Source: Methylobacterium nodulans ORS 2060 (GTDB taxonomy: Bacteria > Pseudomonadota > Alphaproteobacteria > Rhizobiales > Beijerinckiaceae). From it: a stretch of DNA of 64,000 nucleotides. The notes beneath the pieces are model-generated. The model made no database searches and had not been told where the DNA came from. It saw only the letters and a program-made list of their open reading frames with translations. Of the stretch, positions 26,829 through 34,877 are shown one piece after another. Numbering within the stretch: position 1 is the stretch's first letter; every line of letters begins with the position of its first letter. The stretch is taken from assembly GCF_000022085.1 (NCBI RefSeq), contig NC_011894.1, positions 3,561,501-3,625,500 on the forward strand, given 5' to 3'. The position numbers and the translations under genes were made by a program.

Positions 26829-27498
26829 GACAGATGATTCTCCGAGCTGCTGCCCTGCTGAGGGCAGACCGTTGCGGCGGAGGCGCAACAGCTGAACGGC
26901 ACCTATGGCTGGCGGGGCATGTCCAGCGCCCTCAAGGACCCTCCGCGCCCTCCTGCGTGCGAAGCTTCTTCGGTGTCACCGTGACGCTAGGTTGTTCAAA
27001 TCGGCTAGCAAGCTCCCCCGGTCGGACGGCTCCCTCTCTACAGGGCGAACACGAACTCACGCTCCGACCGTGGCAGCCGAACCGACAACCATTGCACCAA
27101 TGGCTGCAATGCGAGAGTGCCGAGCCAGATTTATACGGACCAGTTGAACGGCTCAGCAGTTAACGACCCGTGAATGCCGAGCGCAGAACAGGGCTCCTCG
27201 GCGCGAGGCCACGCTGCCATGAGCCTGGAGAAGTCGCCCGCCCGTTCGTCTGCGACGACGCGATCAAAGACCTGAGACAGGGCTCAGTGCTCTCGGCTGG
27301 CGCGTCCTGCACGGCCTGCTCGCGCTCGATCCGGTCCAGGATCTCGGTCTGGCGGCGGCTCTCCTCGCGGAGGATCCGCACGCCCTCAGACACACCCGGC
27401 CGTGTTGGACGTTGCGTTGGACGCAATCGTGCCCTGCGGGCGTTTCGTTGAGGGTCCCGGCTATCTATCTGTAAGCAAAGGGGAAATGTTGAAAACAG

Positions 27499-27522
27499 CT
27501 GGCGGAGAGAGAGGGATTGAAA
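27499..27522 (-). other. tRNA-Ser 3'-end fragment, possible attachment site
   Basis: Read on the minus strand this is TTTCAATCCCTCTCTCTCC followed by GCCAG. That matches the 3' end of a tRNA-Ser: T-loop TTCRAT, 3' side of the T stem, acceptor strand TCTCTCC, discriminator G and CCA. The 5' part of the tRNA is absent. Integrases of islands and phages often use tRNA 3' ends and leave such partial copies. The AT-rich genes start 700 bases further on. No integrase gene is in the window and I found no second copy. Confidence 0.5.
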
Positions 27523-27630
27523 CTGCACTGATAAATAATGACTTTTTGGCGCGATTGCCTCCCCGCCCCACCATCAGCCCCACCAACTGGTTCGCGTTGC
27601 GTCATGGACACATGCGCCCGGGATCGGGCC

Positions 27631-27835
27631 GTGAGGATCGGAGGAGAGTGAGGCTTGGCGGCTCTCGTGCGCCGCCTCGCCCGCGGGTAGCGTCCCGCCA
27701 TGGCCGACTCACCCGCCCTCGATGCCCCCTCCCCCGCCGTCCTCGAATGGAGCCGCGGGCTCGCCAGCCTGTCGCCGGGCCGGCCGCCATGCCCGGGCTT
27801 CCGGCCTGATGAGTAGGTCGAGACGCTCGCGAACT
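27631..27835 (+). pseudogene. Degraded small repeated gene, copy 1
   Basis: The frame MADSPALDAPSPAVLEWSR, continuing GLASLSPGRPPCPGFRPDE, runs from 27701 to a TAG at 27815-27817, where the same frame continues VETLANCRR and then diverges. Upstream DNA from 27631 (GTGAGGATCGGAGGAGAGTG) is shared with 52254-52322. The same TAG is at the matching place in the copy at 52323. Confidence 0.6.
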
Positions 27836-28192
27836 GTCGGAGGTTATGTACCGGTTCGGCGTCGACTACGGACAGGCCTTCCGCAGCCAACGTGCGGGCA
27901 CAGCGGGCCCATGAAGCCCCGGGGCGCCAGCTCGCCGGCCGATGATAATACCGTCGTGCGGCGCCGCGCCCGCCTATGAGCCTCCCTGCGCCCTCCAGGG
28001 CCATCTCAGCGGCTCAACTCGCTTATAATCAAAGCTCACCGGGAACCGGTCTGATTATGAGTGGGCAGACACAGTCAGTGCCGGAATCCGATCTTGAAGC
28101 CGATCCAGTGCGACTCCGTCGGGCGAGAGGGTTCTGATATGTAGAGCTTGGCGGAACCGTCGCGAAGGCTACCGAGAAGGTAGATAGGATCA

Positions 28193-29110
28193 ATGAAGTA
28201 TGTTCTTCGTGATTTAGCATTAGGAACTGAAAGTGAGGTCGAAATCGGCAAAACCGAGTTTGACAGCATAGTATCTGCTACGAAAATGTTTTCGGCTGCA
28301 ACCGATATCGAAGAATTATATGACTCAGTTATTGAAAATTACTATGAATACGAGCATGAGCTAATCACAATATTGCAACGTAATATGATATTTAAAGGGG
28401 AGGAGTTTATTTACTGGAAGTTTTCAGGAATAACCAGTAGGCGTTTGATGAATTTTATGTCTTCCGCACGCTCTTATATCGATCAAGTTCCCCAACATCT
28501 TGATACAATATTCGGTAAAATTTCTGATGAAACTCGATCATTCAATGAAGAGAAATCAATACAGTACGACTCGATGCTCGGATACCGTGTGCTTGAAGCG
28601 CTTCGTAATTATAGCCAACATCATGGATATCCAATCCATAACGTATCGATTGGTATGAATTGGCACGGAGATCGCAATCCAGCTGTATGGAAGCATTATA
28701 TTAACCCGACCATATTTGTCCCTGCTCTAGCTCGTGATCCAAAATTCAAGCGCTCTGTACTTAAAGAACTAGAGCAGCTCGGAGAGCATGTTCCAATAAA
28801 CCCCTTTGTCCGAGAATATATCGAAGGTATAGCTAATATTCACTCTAAAGCAAGGCATTTGTTAGATCCTATGATTCATGGAGCTAGATCTTTGCTCGAT
28901 ATACATGTAAAATCTTTTAAAGATTCGTTGCTAAATGAGGATAGAAGTGATTTGGACTTCATAGTAGCAGAAAAGTACGACAACGAGTCTGGAGCTTCAG
29001 AGCAAATATTTTTACCAGAATATGCATTGAAATTTCACGATTATTTTAGAAAAAAGAATAACTCTCATGAAAACATATCGCGACGCTATCTAACAAGCGA
29101 GCAGTGTTAG
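28193..29110 (+). CDS. AT-rich hypothetical protein with HEPN-like motif
   Basis: The product has 305 residues and is mostly helical. DNA and codon use are far more AT-rich than the surrounding genes (many AAT, ATA, TTA and GAA codons), a sign of recent transfer. Residues about 137-147 read LEALRNYSQHHG, which contains R-N-Y-S-Q-H, the R-X4-6-H motif of HEPN ribonucleases, at the end of a helix and followed by a YPIHNVSIGMNW strand. Its size and single-gene setting resemble Cthe_2314-like HEPN proteins. I do not recognise the whole family. It could be an RNase effector of a defence or toxin system, but no clear partner lies downstream on the same strand. Confidence 0.75.
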   Translation: MKYVLRDLALGTESEVEIGKTEFDSIVSATKMFSAATDIEELYDSVIENYYEYEHELITILQRNMIFKGEEFIYWKFSGITSRRLMNFMSSARSYIDQVPQHLDTIFGKISDETRSFNEEKSIQYDSMLGYRVLEALRNYSQHHGYPIHNVSIGMNWHGDRNPAVWKHYINPTIFVPALARDPKFKRSVLKELEQLGEHVPINPFVREYIEGIANIHSKARHLLDPMIHGARSLLDIHVKSFKDSLLNEDRSDLDFIVAEKYDNESGASEQIFLPEYALKFHDYFRKKNNSHENISRRYLTSEQC

Positions 29111-29247
29111 CCATCGATAACATAGGCCGACCGCCTGAAGAAGCACTCTGGACGATCCCGCGGCACAAGCCGGGGCGGTATCGGGGGATTCCGGTGTGGG
29201 AGTTCGGGCGGTAGTAGTGACGGTAGCGGCTATCCGTAAAATGCTCC

Positions 29248-29661
29248 TCAGGCGCCCAATTGTGGCACTGGAATATCAGCTTTTGCAACGTTCCAAATTC
29301 CGACAGATTTCCATTCGCCCTCTTCAAAGCACTCGACCCTAAAGGATCCTTCTGAAGAAAACGGAATAGCAAATCCAATTGTCGGTATCACCTGAGTCGT
29401 TCGAGGCTTTTCCACTTCCAATTCGGCATCAAATTTTGCAAATTCGTCCCCAGATGGCCCTAACAGTCTGACTTTAAGTTCATATTTCTTATGATCGCCA
29501 AATTCTATGACTAGGATCAGCCTAAAACGCAACCCGGCCGGAAACTGAGGCACACCTATATCGGAACCATAAGTTCCTATAATGATGTGCTTGCCAGTAA
29601 CTTCGGTTCTAACGTCATCGGCCAATAGAGCCGCGCGCACAAATGGGCCTGTGGTGCTCAT
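29248..29661 (-). CDS. DUF6941-like protein, third gene of TA-like operon
   Basis: The product has 137 residues beginning FVRAALLADDVRTEVTGKHI followed by IIGTYGSDIGVP, the usual opening of DUF6941-type proteins (ADDVR...GK...IGxYG). The remainder is beta-rich (FRLILVIEFGDHKKYELKVR) and probably forms a C2- or Ig-like sandwich. Its start overlaps the stop of the XRE gene by four bases (ATGA), so it is translationally coupled to it. Function unknown; in this setting it may be a third component or an accessory of the toxin-antitoxin-like pair. Confidence 0.72.
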   Translation of the reverse strand: MSTTGPFVRAALLADDVRTEVTGKHIIIGTYGSDIGVPQFPAGLRFRLILVIEFGDHKKYELKVRLLGPSGDEFAKFDAELEVEKPRTTQVIPTIGFAIPFSSEGSFRVECFEEGEWKSVGIWNVAKADIPVPQLGA

Positions 29662-30146
29662 CGTGCATCCTCTAGAAACTTGAATTTGACGCCGCCAGAC
29701 AGTTGAATAGATTGCTCATTAGTGCCGCTGATCGCATCATAATCTACATGCCAATCAGTTTTCGACAACATTTTCGCCGAACTGGTCGAAACTGCTTGGT
29801 TGGTATCAAGGCTAAATTTAACACCTGTTGGTCTGGCGTCAAAATTAACCTTCCTGCCTTTTAGCTCTTCATACGATATCGGATCGAGAGGAAGGTGATA
29901 CCCGAGCGCCTCCAAAAAGACAAACAGCGTCTCGAAATCAATAGAGCCGCTGGTGCCGTTCAGGACTCGCGAAACGTATCCCTTGTCCTTGCCCAAAGCT
30001 TCGGCAAGGTCCTTCGCTTTCAAGTTATATTCCTCGGCCCGCGCCTTAAAAGCCGATCGAAGCGCAAAAAACATCGCCGTACGCGCCTCTGCTCTGAGGT
30101 CGTCCTCATGTTCTTTGCTAATTTCGGTCGGCTTAAACTGTGTCAT
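29658..30146 (-). CDS. XRE-family DNA-binding protein, probable antitoxin
   Basis: The protein has 162 residues from the ATG at 30146. A Cro/CI helix-turn-helix lies at about 38-85: YNLKAKDLAEALGKDKGYVS, then RVLNGTSGSIDFETL. The C-terminal 70 residues are beta-rich and unlike common antitoxin tails. The start overlaps the previous gene by ATGA and the end overlaps the next gene by ATGA. Its place directly downstream of a HigB/RelE-like gene matches the toxin-first order of higBA. It probably autoregulates the operon. Confidence 0.8.
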   Translation of the reverse strand: MTQFKPTEISKEHEDDLRAEARTAMFFALRSAFKARAEEYNLKAKDLAEALGKDKGYVSRVLNGTSGSIDFETLFVFLEALGYHLPLDPISYEELKGRKVNFDARPTGVKFSLDTNQAVSTSSAKMLSKTDWHVDYDAISGTNEQSIQLSGGVKFKFLEDAR

Positions 30147-30535
30147 AGAACGAAGTCCGTCAGTAGGCTTGAGCGAGCGGTGATCAGACGCGAATGATTG
30201 GGGAAGAGGGTGTCCCACTCCGATTTAGCCCTCGTCCGTGTAGGCATCCAACCTCGACCTTCTTGTTCAAGAAGACTGCGCGCTTTTTGTGCGATTGCCA
30301 CAAACTCTCCGGGCCGCAGAAACCCACCCAATATCCTGTGATGCGGATTAAAGACGACTCTGAATGCATACAGTCCCTCAAAGGGCGGCTTGAGAGGTTT
30401 GAGCTTTACATCGTCGTCGAAGTCTTCTCCTATCACAAATCTCTTTAGGAACATCCTAACGTCCGATCGATAGTCTCGGTCTCTTTGGTCTATATCCTCT
30501 CGGTACAGCACCCAGTCGCGGACCTCTGGTGTCAT
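30143..30535 (-). CDS. Putative RelE/HigB-like toxin, first gene of operon
   Basis: The product has 130 residues from the ATG at 30535; the open frame goes further but enters repeat-derived sequence after about 30640, and LREEKRLYLYNPHRRP may be part of a longer N-terminus. The segment PPFEGLYAFRVVFNPHHRIL, followed by GGFLRP and FVAIAQKAR, has the layout of HigB/RelE toxins (compact beta sheet with basic residues after L-Y/W-E-L-R). Its C-terminus WDTLFPNHSRLI is longer than usual. The fold assignment is inference from pattern and position, not certain. Confidence 0.6.
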   Translation of the reverse strand: MTPEVRDWVLYREDIDQRDRDYRSDVRMFLKRFVIGEDFDDDVKLKPLKPPFEGLYAFRVVFNPHHRILGGFLRPGEFVAIAQKARSLLEQEGRGWMPTRTRAKSEWDTLFPNHSRLITARSSLLTDFVL

Positions 30536-30759
30536 CCAAAGCCTACGCTTGTACGCCTCGTGCGGGCGACGGTGCGGGTTGTATAGGTAAAGGCGCTTCT
30601 CCTCCCTAAGCCCGTCTATATGGGCTTCGGTTGACCTCGAAGTCAACTGGGACCCCCCCGGGAATTGCGAGCGCCACGGCGTGGCGCATCGCGTGTGATC
30701 GTAAGGGGTGGAAGACCACACTCTTGCAGTCGGCTCAAACGCTAGGCCCCCACCCCTCC

Positions 30760-31009
30760 ATGCCCGACACCCCCCACCATCGGCGAGCTGTACAAGCTCA
30801 AGCACATCACGGACGAGCAGCTCGACGCGGCCGTCCGCGACTACCTGAACGACCCCACGCCCGGCATGCGGCTGATCGCGGAGGGCGTCGCCCTCGACGT
30901 CGCCGCGGTCGTGCTGGCCCACCCGTATGTCCGCGACGTGCTCGCACGGGAGAATGCGCCCGAAGCGCAGCGGTGCGTGGCGGTCAGAACTGCGATCCTA
31001 CTGGACTAA
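30760..31009 (+). pseudogene. Frameshifted small repeated gene
   Basis: The start MPDT is followed by one extra C (ACCCCCCACC). Removing it gives TIGELYKLKHITDEQLDAAV, RDYLNDPTPGMRLIAEGVAL, DVAAVVLAHPYVRDVLAREN and on to a TAA at 31009, about 83 residues. It is the most complete of the copies at 61073 and 16289. The intact protein would be mainly helical. Function unknown. Confidence 0.65.
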
Positions 31010-31068
31010 GAATTCCTGCAAAGGGCAGATATACTTTGATCCCCCCTCCCGCATGAGAAGAGGAAGGC

Positions 31069-31356
31069 TTATCTGTTTGTGGAACGCAAAATATCGGCTC
31101 CATGGCTCGTAATATAGTCAGATACACGCTTAACAAGCATATAATCTGGAATGCATCGCAGCTCTTGAAACGATATTTTGTCTATTTTGTCCTGATATCT
31201 TTTATCTAGGCTAGTTATAAGTAGCCCATCTTGCTCTATGAACACAGCGACTTTTAACCAAGATTGCTTAGTATCTGCAACGAGCCTGCCGATGCGCTTC
31301 AATGTAGAGAGCGCTTCTTCCGCGCAAGGGGGCCTGTAATCATTTAAATCACTCAT
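31069..31356 (-). CDS. Hypothetical protein, 95 aa, AT-rich
   Basis: I do not recognise it. The composition is AT-rich like the HEPN-like gene. The sequence is protein-like: an amphipathic N-terminal helix (CAEEALSTLKRIGRLVADTK), a central VAVFIEQDGLLITSLDKRYQ strand pair and a C-terminal helix. It is soluble and stands alone. It probably arrived with the same island material as 28.2-30.5 kb. Confidence 0.6.
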   Translation of the reverse strand: MSDLNDYRPPCAEEALSTLKRIGRLVADTKQSWLKVAVFIEQDGLLITSLDKRYQDKIDKISFQELRCIPDYMLVKRVSDYITSHGADILRSTNR

Positions 31357-31690
31357 ATGGTCTTGCCTTGCCCGTAGGTTATCCGCGCGATTGATAGCTG
31401 AAAAAATCTCTAACTACAACATCATTGGCGATTTCAAATGTGAGGCTCACGCGATGTGCCGCAACCCGCGCCGCGCCTACGATGAGCATGGCGCGGCCTG
31501 CGTGCTCGCCCTCGATGCGCGCCTGGAGCCGTGGCGGGGGACGGCGGCGCTAATGGTGGCGGCGCTGGTGACGTAGGAGAGATTTTCTCGCGATCCGCGC
31601 ATTGACCCGCTTGACCCGCAGCCAAGCGTGTCCTAAATTGCGGACATCGGATGGGGGTTGGCCCCGCCGGAACCGGGTAGGAGACCCGCC
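31357..31690. other. Intergenic upstream of the 31.7-33.5 kb operon
   Basis: A short plus-strand frame from 31454 (MCRNPRRAYDEHGAACVLAL) reaches a TAG at 31574 and is probably a remnant. TTGACC occurs twice near 31600, so the operon promoter may lie at 31595-31650. AGGAGACCCGCC at 31679 is the Shine-Dalgarno for 31691. Confidence 0.4.
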
Positions 31691-31924
31691 ATGCCCGCCA
31701 TGAACGCCCACTGCATGCTGACCGCCATCGCCGCCACCCTCGCCGAGGGCGAGCAGGTCGAGGTCCGTGTCACCTACGCTCGCGGGCGTACTTTCGTCGT
31801 CCATTATCGCCTGACGCGCAACAGCATCAGCCAGACCGGTCGCTCTTGGAATGGGCACGGCACTCTGCGCGCCGAATACGCTCGTCGCGTCGTCGCCTCG
31901 CGCAAGCTCGCGAAGGCGGCGTGA
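31691..31924 (+). CDS. Small hypothetical protein, 77 aa, first gene of compact operon
   Basis: I do not recognise it. The N-terminal half is helical, followed by a beta pair (VEVRVTYARGRTFVVHYRLT) and a basic tail. GTAGGAGACCCGCC supports the ATG at 31691. Its stop codon overlaps the start of the next gene, so translation is coupled. The local arrangement (four tiny packed genes, two with HTH) resembles prophage or integrative-element accessory modules. Confidence 0.6.
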   Translation: MPAMNAHCMLTAIAATLAEGEQVEVRVTYARGRTFVVHYRLTRNSISQTGRSWNGHGTLRAEYARRVVASRKLAKAA

Positions 31925-32628
31925 TGGTCGACCTGGTCGCCCGCATCGATGAGGCCGCCGCGAGCGCGGCGGTCATCGGTCACTGGCTCGACGCCGTGCA
32001 CGTCAGCCTCCCGCTCGGATCGGACACCGCTTGCCTTGGATTGGGCTGGAAGCTACGCGGGGGCGGCTTGGAGCCTCACCGCGCGCCCGCACCGGGTGTA
32101 ACCATGCGCGGCTATTCCAAGCCCGCCGACACCCTCATCGGTATCCCGCGTCCAGGCGAGCGCGAGGTCATCGCGGCGGCGTGGCGGTTTGGGGCGCCCG
32201 ACCTCGTCCGCACCGAGCGTCGGCCGCTCCCGCCGAACAGCGACCCGCGCGAGGATAAGTGGGGCCTGACACGCACGTTCGGCGGCTTCGGTGGCCTCTC
32301 CAATGCGTTTGGATATCATCCGCTGGAGATCAACGACGGCACGACGGGATGGATGGTGGAGGCCGCCGCGGCGCAAGGCTTCGTGAGCTACCTGTTCCGG
32401 CCGGGCCGGGGCTGGATTGCAGGGAGAGAGACCCGCACCGAGGATCCCTCTCTCGACGCGGACGGGCACCGCTGCGCTCCCGTGCCTGCCTGGGCTACCC
32501 CGGAACCCTTGGGAATTGCTGACGCCACCGCCGACGGCCATCAGGCGGTATGGACGTTCTCGCGCGGCCACAAGTTCATCAGCCTGGAGCGCTGGCGCGA
32601 GCGGTTTGGCGGACAGGATCAGACGTGA
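31924..32628 (+). CDS. Hypothetical protein, 234 aa
   Basis: I recognise no domain. It has no signal peptide or membrane helix. A Gly/aromatic-rich centre (LTRTFGGFGGLSNAFGYHPL) and EAAAAQGFVSYLFRPGRGW suggest a globular beta-rich fold, and the C-terminal end WTFSRGHKFISLERWRERF is basic. The start overlaps the previous stop by one base and its TGA overlaps the GTG of the next gene. It is the largest protein of the module. Confidence 0.65.
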   Translation: MVDLVARIDEAAASAAVIGHWLDAVHVSLPLGSDTACLGLGWKLRGGGLEPHRAPAPGVTMRGYSKPADTLIGIPRPGEREVIAAAWRFGAPDLVRTERRPLPPNSDPREDKWGLTRTFGGFGGLSNAFGYHPLEINDGTTGWMVEAAAAQGFVSYLFRPGRGWIAGRETRTEDPSLDADGHRCAPVPAWATPEPLGIADATADGHQAVWTFSRGHKFISLERWRERFGGQDQT

Positions 32629-32876
32629 ACCACCTGCTCAAAGACACGGGAGAGGCGCTGTATGGGCCTCGCTGGCAGACCGACCTCTCTCACGATCTGA
32701 AGGTCAGCGACCGCACCATGCGTCGCTGGGCGGCAGAGTCGGCGGACCTGCCGCCCAGCGTCACGGACGACCTCGTGCAGCTGTGCGAGGAGAGGATTGT
32801 GCGCCTTCAGTATCTCGTCGAGCGGCTGAAGGCAGCCGCAGCACATCGGGCAACCAGCGAAGGACCTCCCCCCTGA
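32625..32876 (+). CDS. Small HTH-like protein, 83 aa
   Basis: It starts with GTG inside the stop of the previous gene (GTGA overlap). Residues 18-45 (TDLSHDLKVSDRTMRRWAAE) form a helix-turn-helix pattern of the kind found in short phage and plasmid regulators that recognise DNA by a DRTMRRW helix. A second helix (EERIVRLQYLVERLKAAAAH) may dimerise it. It probably regulates its own operon. Confidence 0.65.
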   Translation: MNHLLKDTGEALYGPRWQTDLSHDLKVSDRTMRRWAAESADLPPSVTDDLVQLCEERIVRLQYLVERLKAAAAHRATSEGPPP

Positions 32877-32877
32877 C

Positions 32878-33453
32878 ATGGCCCGCGTCGCCGCCATTCT
32901 GCGCTGCATTGCCGATATCTGGGGCGACCTCTGGGACGTGCGCGAGGAGCGGCCGACCCCGCACGGCTTCCCGGTCTGCCTTGGCTGGCCGCACGGGATG
33001 CCGCGCGGTCAAGGCGCCGGCGGTCCGCGCGTCGTGGTGACGACCGAGCTCGCCCGGCACATGGAGTGGTGGCGCGCCGCCGGCGGCGCTCGCAGCGGCG
33101 CGGTGCTGGGCCTGCCGATCGGCGCCTCCACGATCAAGCGCATCCGGCGGCTGCTCGGGCATCACTACATCGCCGACCAGGCCGCATGGTGGGAGGCGCG
33201 GGCCGAGGATCTGGCGGACCTCACGATCGAGGCCTTCGCGGCGCGTCACGGCTGCTCGGTCGGCGGCGCCTCGCAGGCGCGGGCTGCCCTCTTCGGTCCA
33301 TCGCTGCGCCCGGCCGGCTGGTGGCGGGCGCCGGACGTGGCGGCGGTGATCCTGGCGGACCGGCCACGGGCGGATATCGCGGATGACCTCGGCATCTCGG
33401 TCGGGACGGTCGGGCGGCTGCGGTGGATGCTGCAGCAGGACCGTCACAGATAG
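32878..33453 (+). CDS. Hypothetical protein with two HTH-like segments, 191 aa
   Basis: The ATG follows the previous stop by one base. Residues about 115-135 (TIEAFAARHGCSVGGASQAR) and 160-185 (RADIADDLGISVGTVGRLRW) each look like a helix-turn-helix, the second a good match to short sigma/homeodomain-like motifs. The N-terminal third contains WPHGMPRGQGAGGPRVVVTT and no known domain. Tandem HTHs suggest a DNA-binding protein. It overlaps the convergent gene at 33444 by 10 bases. Confidence 0.6.
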   Translation: MARVAAILRCIADIWGDLWDVREERPTPHGFPVCLGWPHGMPRGQGAGGPRVVVTTELARHMEWWRAAGGARSGAVLGLPIGASTIKRIRRLLGHHYIADQAAWWEARAEDLADLTIEAFAARHGCSVGGASQARAALFGPSLRPAGWWRAPDVAAVILADRPRADIADDLGISVGTVGRLRWMLQQDRHR

Positions 33454-33710
33454 CGCTTGCCCCGACAGTCCCGCAGCTCGTAGCAGCCGACAAGCGCCCG
33501 CACCTCCGCGGCCGTGAGGCGGTAGACGACGCGGCTCCCTCGCATCACCGCCGCCGTCCAGGTCTGCGCGCCGCCAACCGGATCGTAGGTCACGTCGATC
33601 TGGTCCCCCGCAACCTCGTACCGGCCGTCGTAGGGCAGCGCCCAGGTCCGCACCTCCCCTTTGTGGTCGCACGCCCAGACGGTCTGCAGGGTGGCATCCG
33701 CATTGGCCAT
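33444..33710 (-). CDS. Small hypothetical protein, 88 aa
   Basis: I do not recognise it. GGAGGGGAGCCG directly upstream supports the ATG at 33710, six codons inside the open frame. The sequence is beta-rich (VWACDHKGEVRTWALPYDGR, IDVTYDPVGGAQTWTAAV) and ends with a Cys pair in LVGCYELRDCRGKRYL. It converges on the HTH gene with a short overlap. Confidence 0.55.
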   Translation of the reverse strand: MANADATLQTVWACDHKGEVRTWALPYDGRYEVAGDQIDVTYDPVGGAQTWTAAVMRGSRVVYRLTAAEVRALVGCYELRDCRGKRYL

Positions 33711-33808
33711 CGGCTCCCCTCCATCCACGCGAGACTAGCGCGGGCGCCGATGATAGAACAAAATCAGAACATGCAAGCTGCCCAGATGGAGCAGCGCGGA
33801 GGCGAGCC

Positions 33809-34063
33809 ATGGCGACGGCGACCACCTACCTGATCCAGACCTTCGAGCTTAAGCGGAAGCGCCTCGTGCCGGGCACTCGCGATGTGGCGCCAACCGGGAG
33901 CGGCGCGCTCAAGCGGGCCGAGGCGATTGCGACCCGCAAGCCGGGCGCCGCAGCTCTCCAGATCCGGGCCGACAACGAGACCGGCGAGTTGGAGAGCGTC
34001 GTGATCCTCGGCCGCTTCGGCGAGGTGCCGGAGGACTTCGTCGAGATGGTCGCGGGCGGTTGA
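33809..34063 (+). CDS. Small hypothetical protein, 84 aa
   Basis: It looks like a single small alpha-beta domain: TYLIQTFELKRKRLVPGTRD, then a helix GALKRAEAIATRK and a beta hairpin IRADNETGELESVVILGRFG. A piece of a related gene is embedded in the mosaic at 22320. GGAGGCGAGCC precedes the ATG. Members of this type are frequent orphan genes in Methylobacterium; the function is unknown. Confidence 0.6.
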   Translation: MATATTYLIQTFELKRKRLVPGTRDVAPTGSGALKRAEAIATRKPGAAALQIRADNETGELESVVILGRFGEVPEDFVEMVAGG

Positions 34064-34117
34064 GGGCCCTGCCCTGCCCACGAGAGTACCTGGCTGACAC
34101 TTACATCGGAGGCGCCC

Positions 34118-34369
34118 ATGTCCCGCAACGGTATCCGCATCCCACCCGAGCACGTCGAGGCCATCAAGGCCGCCCGGGAGTTGCGCGAGGCCCTGACCAG
34201 CAACATGCACAAGCTACCGTACCGCTCGGTCAGCCGCGGCGCCTACAAGGTGCTCATCGAGAACATCGACGAGCTCGGCCTCTTCGTGACCGGCGAGCCC
34301 GACTACTTCGTTCGGAAGATGCACTCGTCCGCGGACTTGGGGATGCCCTTACTTAAGGACCGGAAGTGA
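34118..34369 (+). CDS. Small hypothetical protein, 83 aa
   Basis: I do not recognise it. The N-terminal half is a charged helix (PPEHVEAIKAARELREALTS). The C-terminal half has YRSVSRGAYKVLIENIDELG. The ATG is preceded by ATCGGAGGCGCCC, a fair ribosome site. It lies 54 bases after the previous gene on the same strand and may be co-transcribed. Confidence 0.55.
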   Translation: MSRNGIRIPPEHVEAIKAARELREALTSNMHKLPYRSVSRGAYKVLIENIDELGLFVTGEPDYFVRKMHSSADLGMPLLKDRK

Positions 34370-34375
34370 GTCCCT

Positions 34376-34579
34376 GTGACCGCCCGTGAGTACCACATGG
34401 CGCTCGCGGCGCTCGGCCTCACGCAGACCGCCGCCGCGAAGCTTCTCAGGTGAGGAGGCGATCCGGCTCGCACTGCCGCCGGCCGAGTGAACGGACGGGG
34501 CGGGCCAGCCCGCTGCCGGCGCACTATAAGGGGTGGTCGGGCGGGACGTGCGATGGCCCGATGAGAACGCCCGAAAACT
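34376..34579 (+). pseudogene. Truncated HTH gene and degraded small-gene tail
   Basis: A GTG frame at 34376 reads TAREYHMALAALGLTQTAAA and then KLLR before a stop at 34451. This is the first half of a Cro-type helix-turn-helix whose recognition helix is lost. Bases 34517-34579 (GCACTATAAGGGGTGGTCGG) are a damaged copy of the 3' end of the gene at 16697. The rest of 34580-34877 shows no gene. Confidence 0.55.
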
Positions 34580-34877
34580 AGATTCTGCTATGGACCCGCA
34601 GCCTTAAATCGACTTTGGAGGTACTGGATGATATCCGGCCGGTGACTCGGGCCGCGTTGCAGGGCATAGGCTCTGGCGAGCCCTGGCCGCTGAACGCAGC
34701 CTCAGCCAGTCCCGCAAAAGCTCCACCACGCTCTTTAGTATCGATCGGCAAAGTGCTCGTGGGCTGCCAAGTTCATAGCATCCTCTTAGAGTGCGATCAG
34801 GGCTCGATCAGCTGGCGAGACACGGAACAGAGCTTTGGCCAATCGCGTTTCCAATACGTTCGCTTCAGGAGCTTTCT

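Larger units (their letters stand above)
26829..28192. other. Long gene-poor region with relics
   Basis: I see no intact gene in these 1.36 kb. On the minus strand around 27330-27400 a short helical fragment (EGVRILREESRRQTEILDRI) looks like the remains of a small protein. A tRNA-Ser-like 3' end lies at 27499 and a degraded repeated gene at 27631. Base composition becomes clearly AT-richer after about 28.0 kb. Confidence 0.5.
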
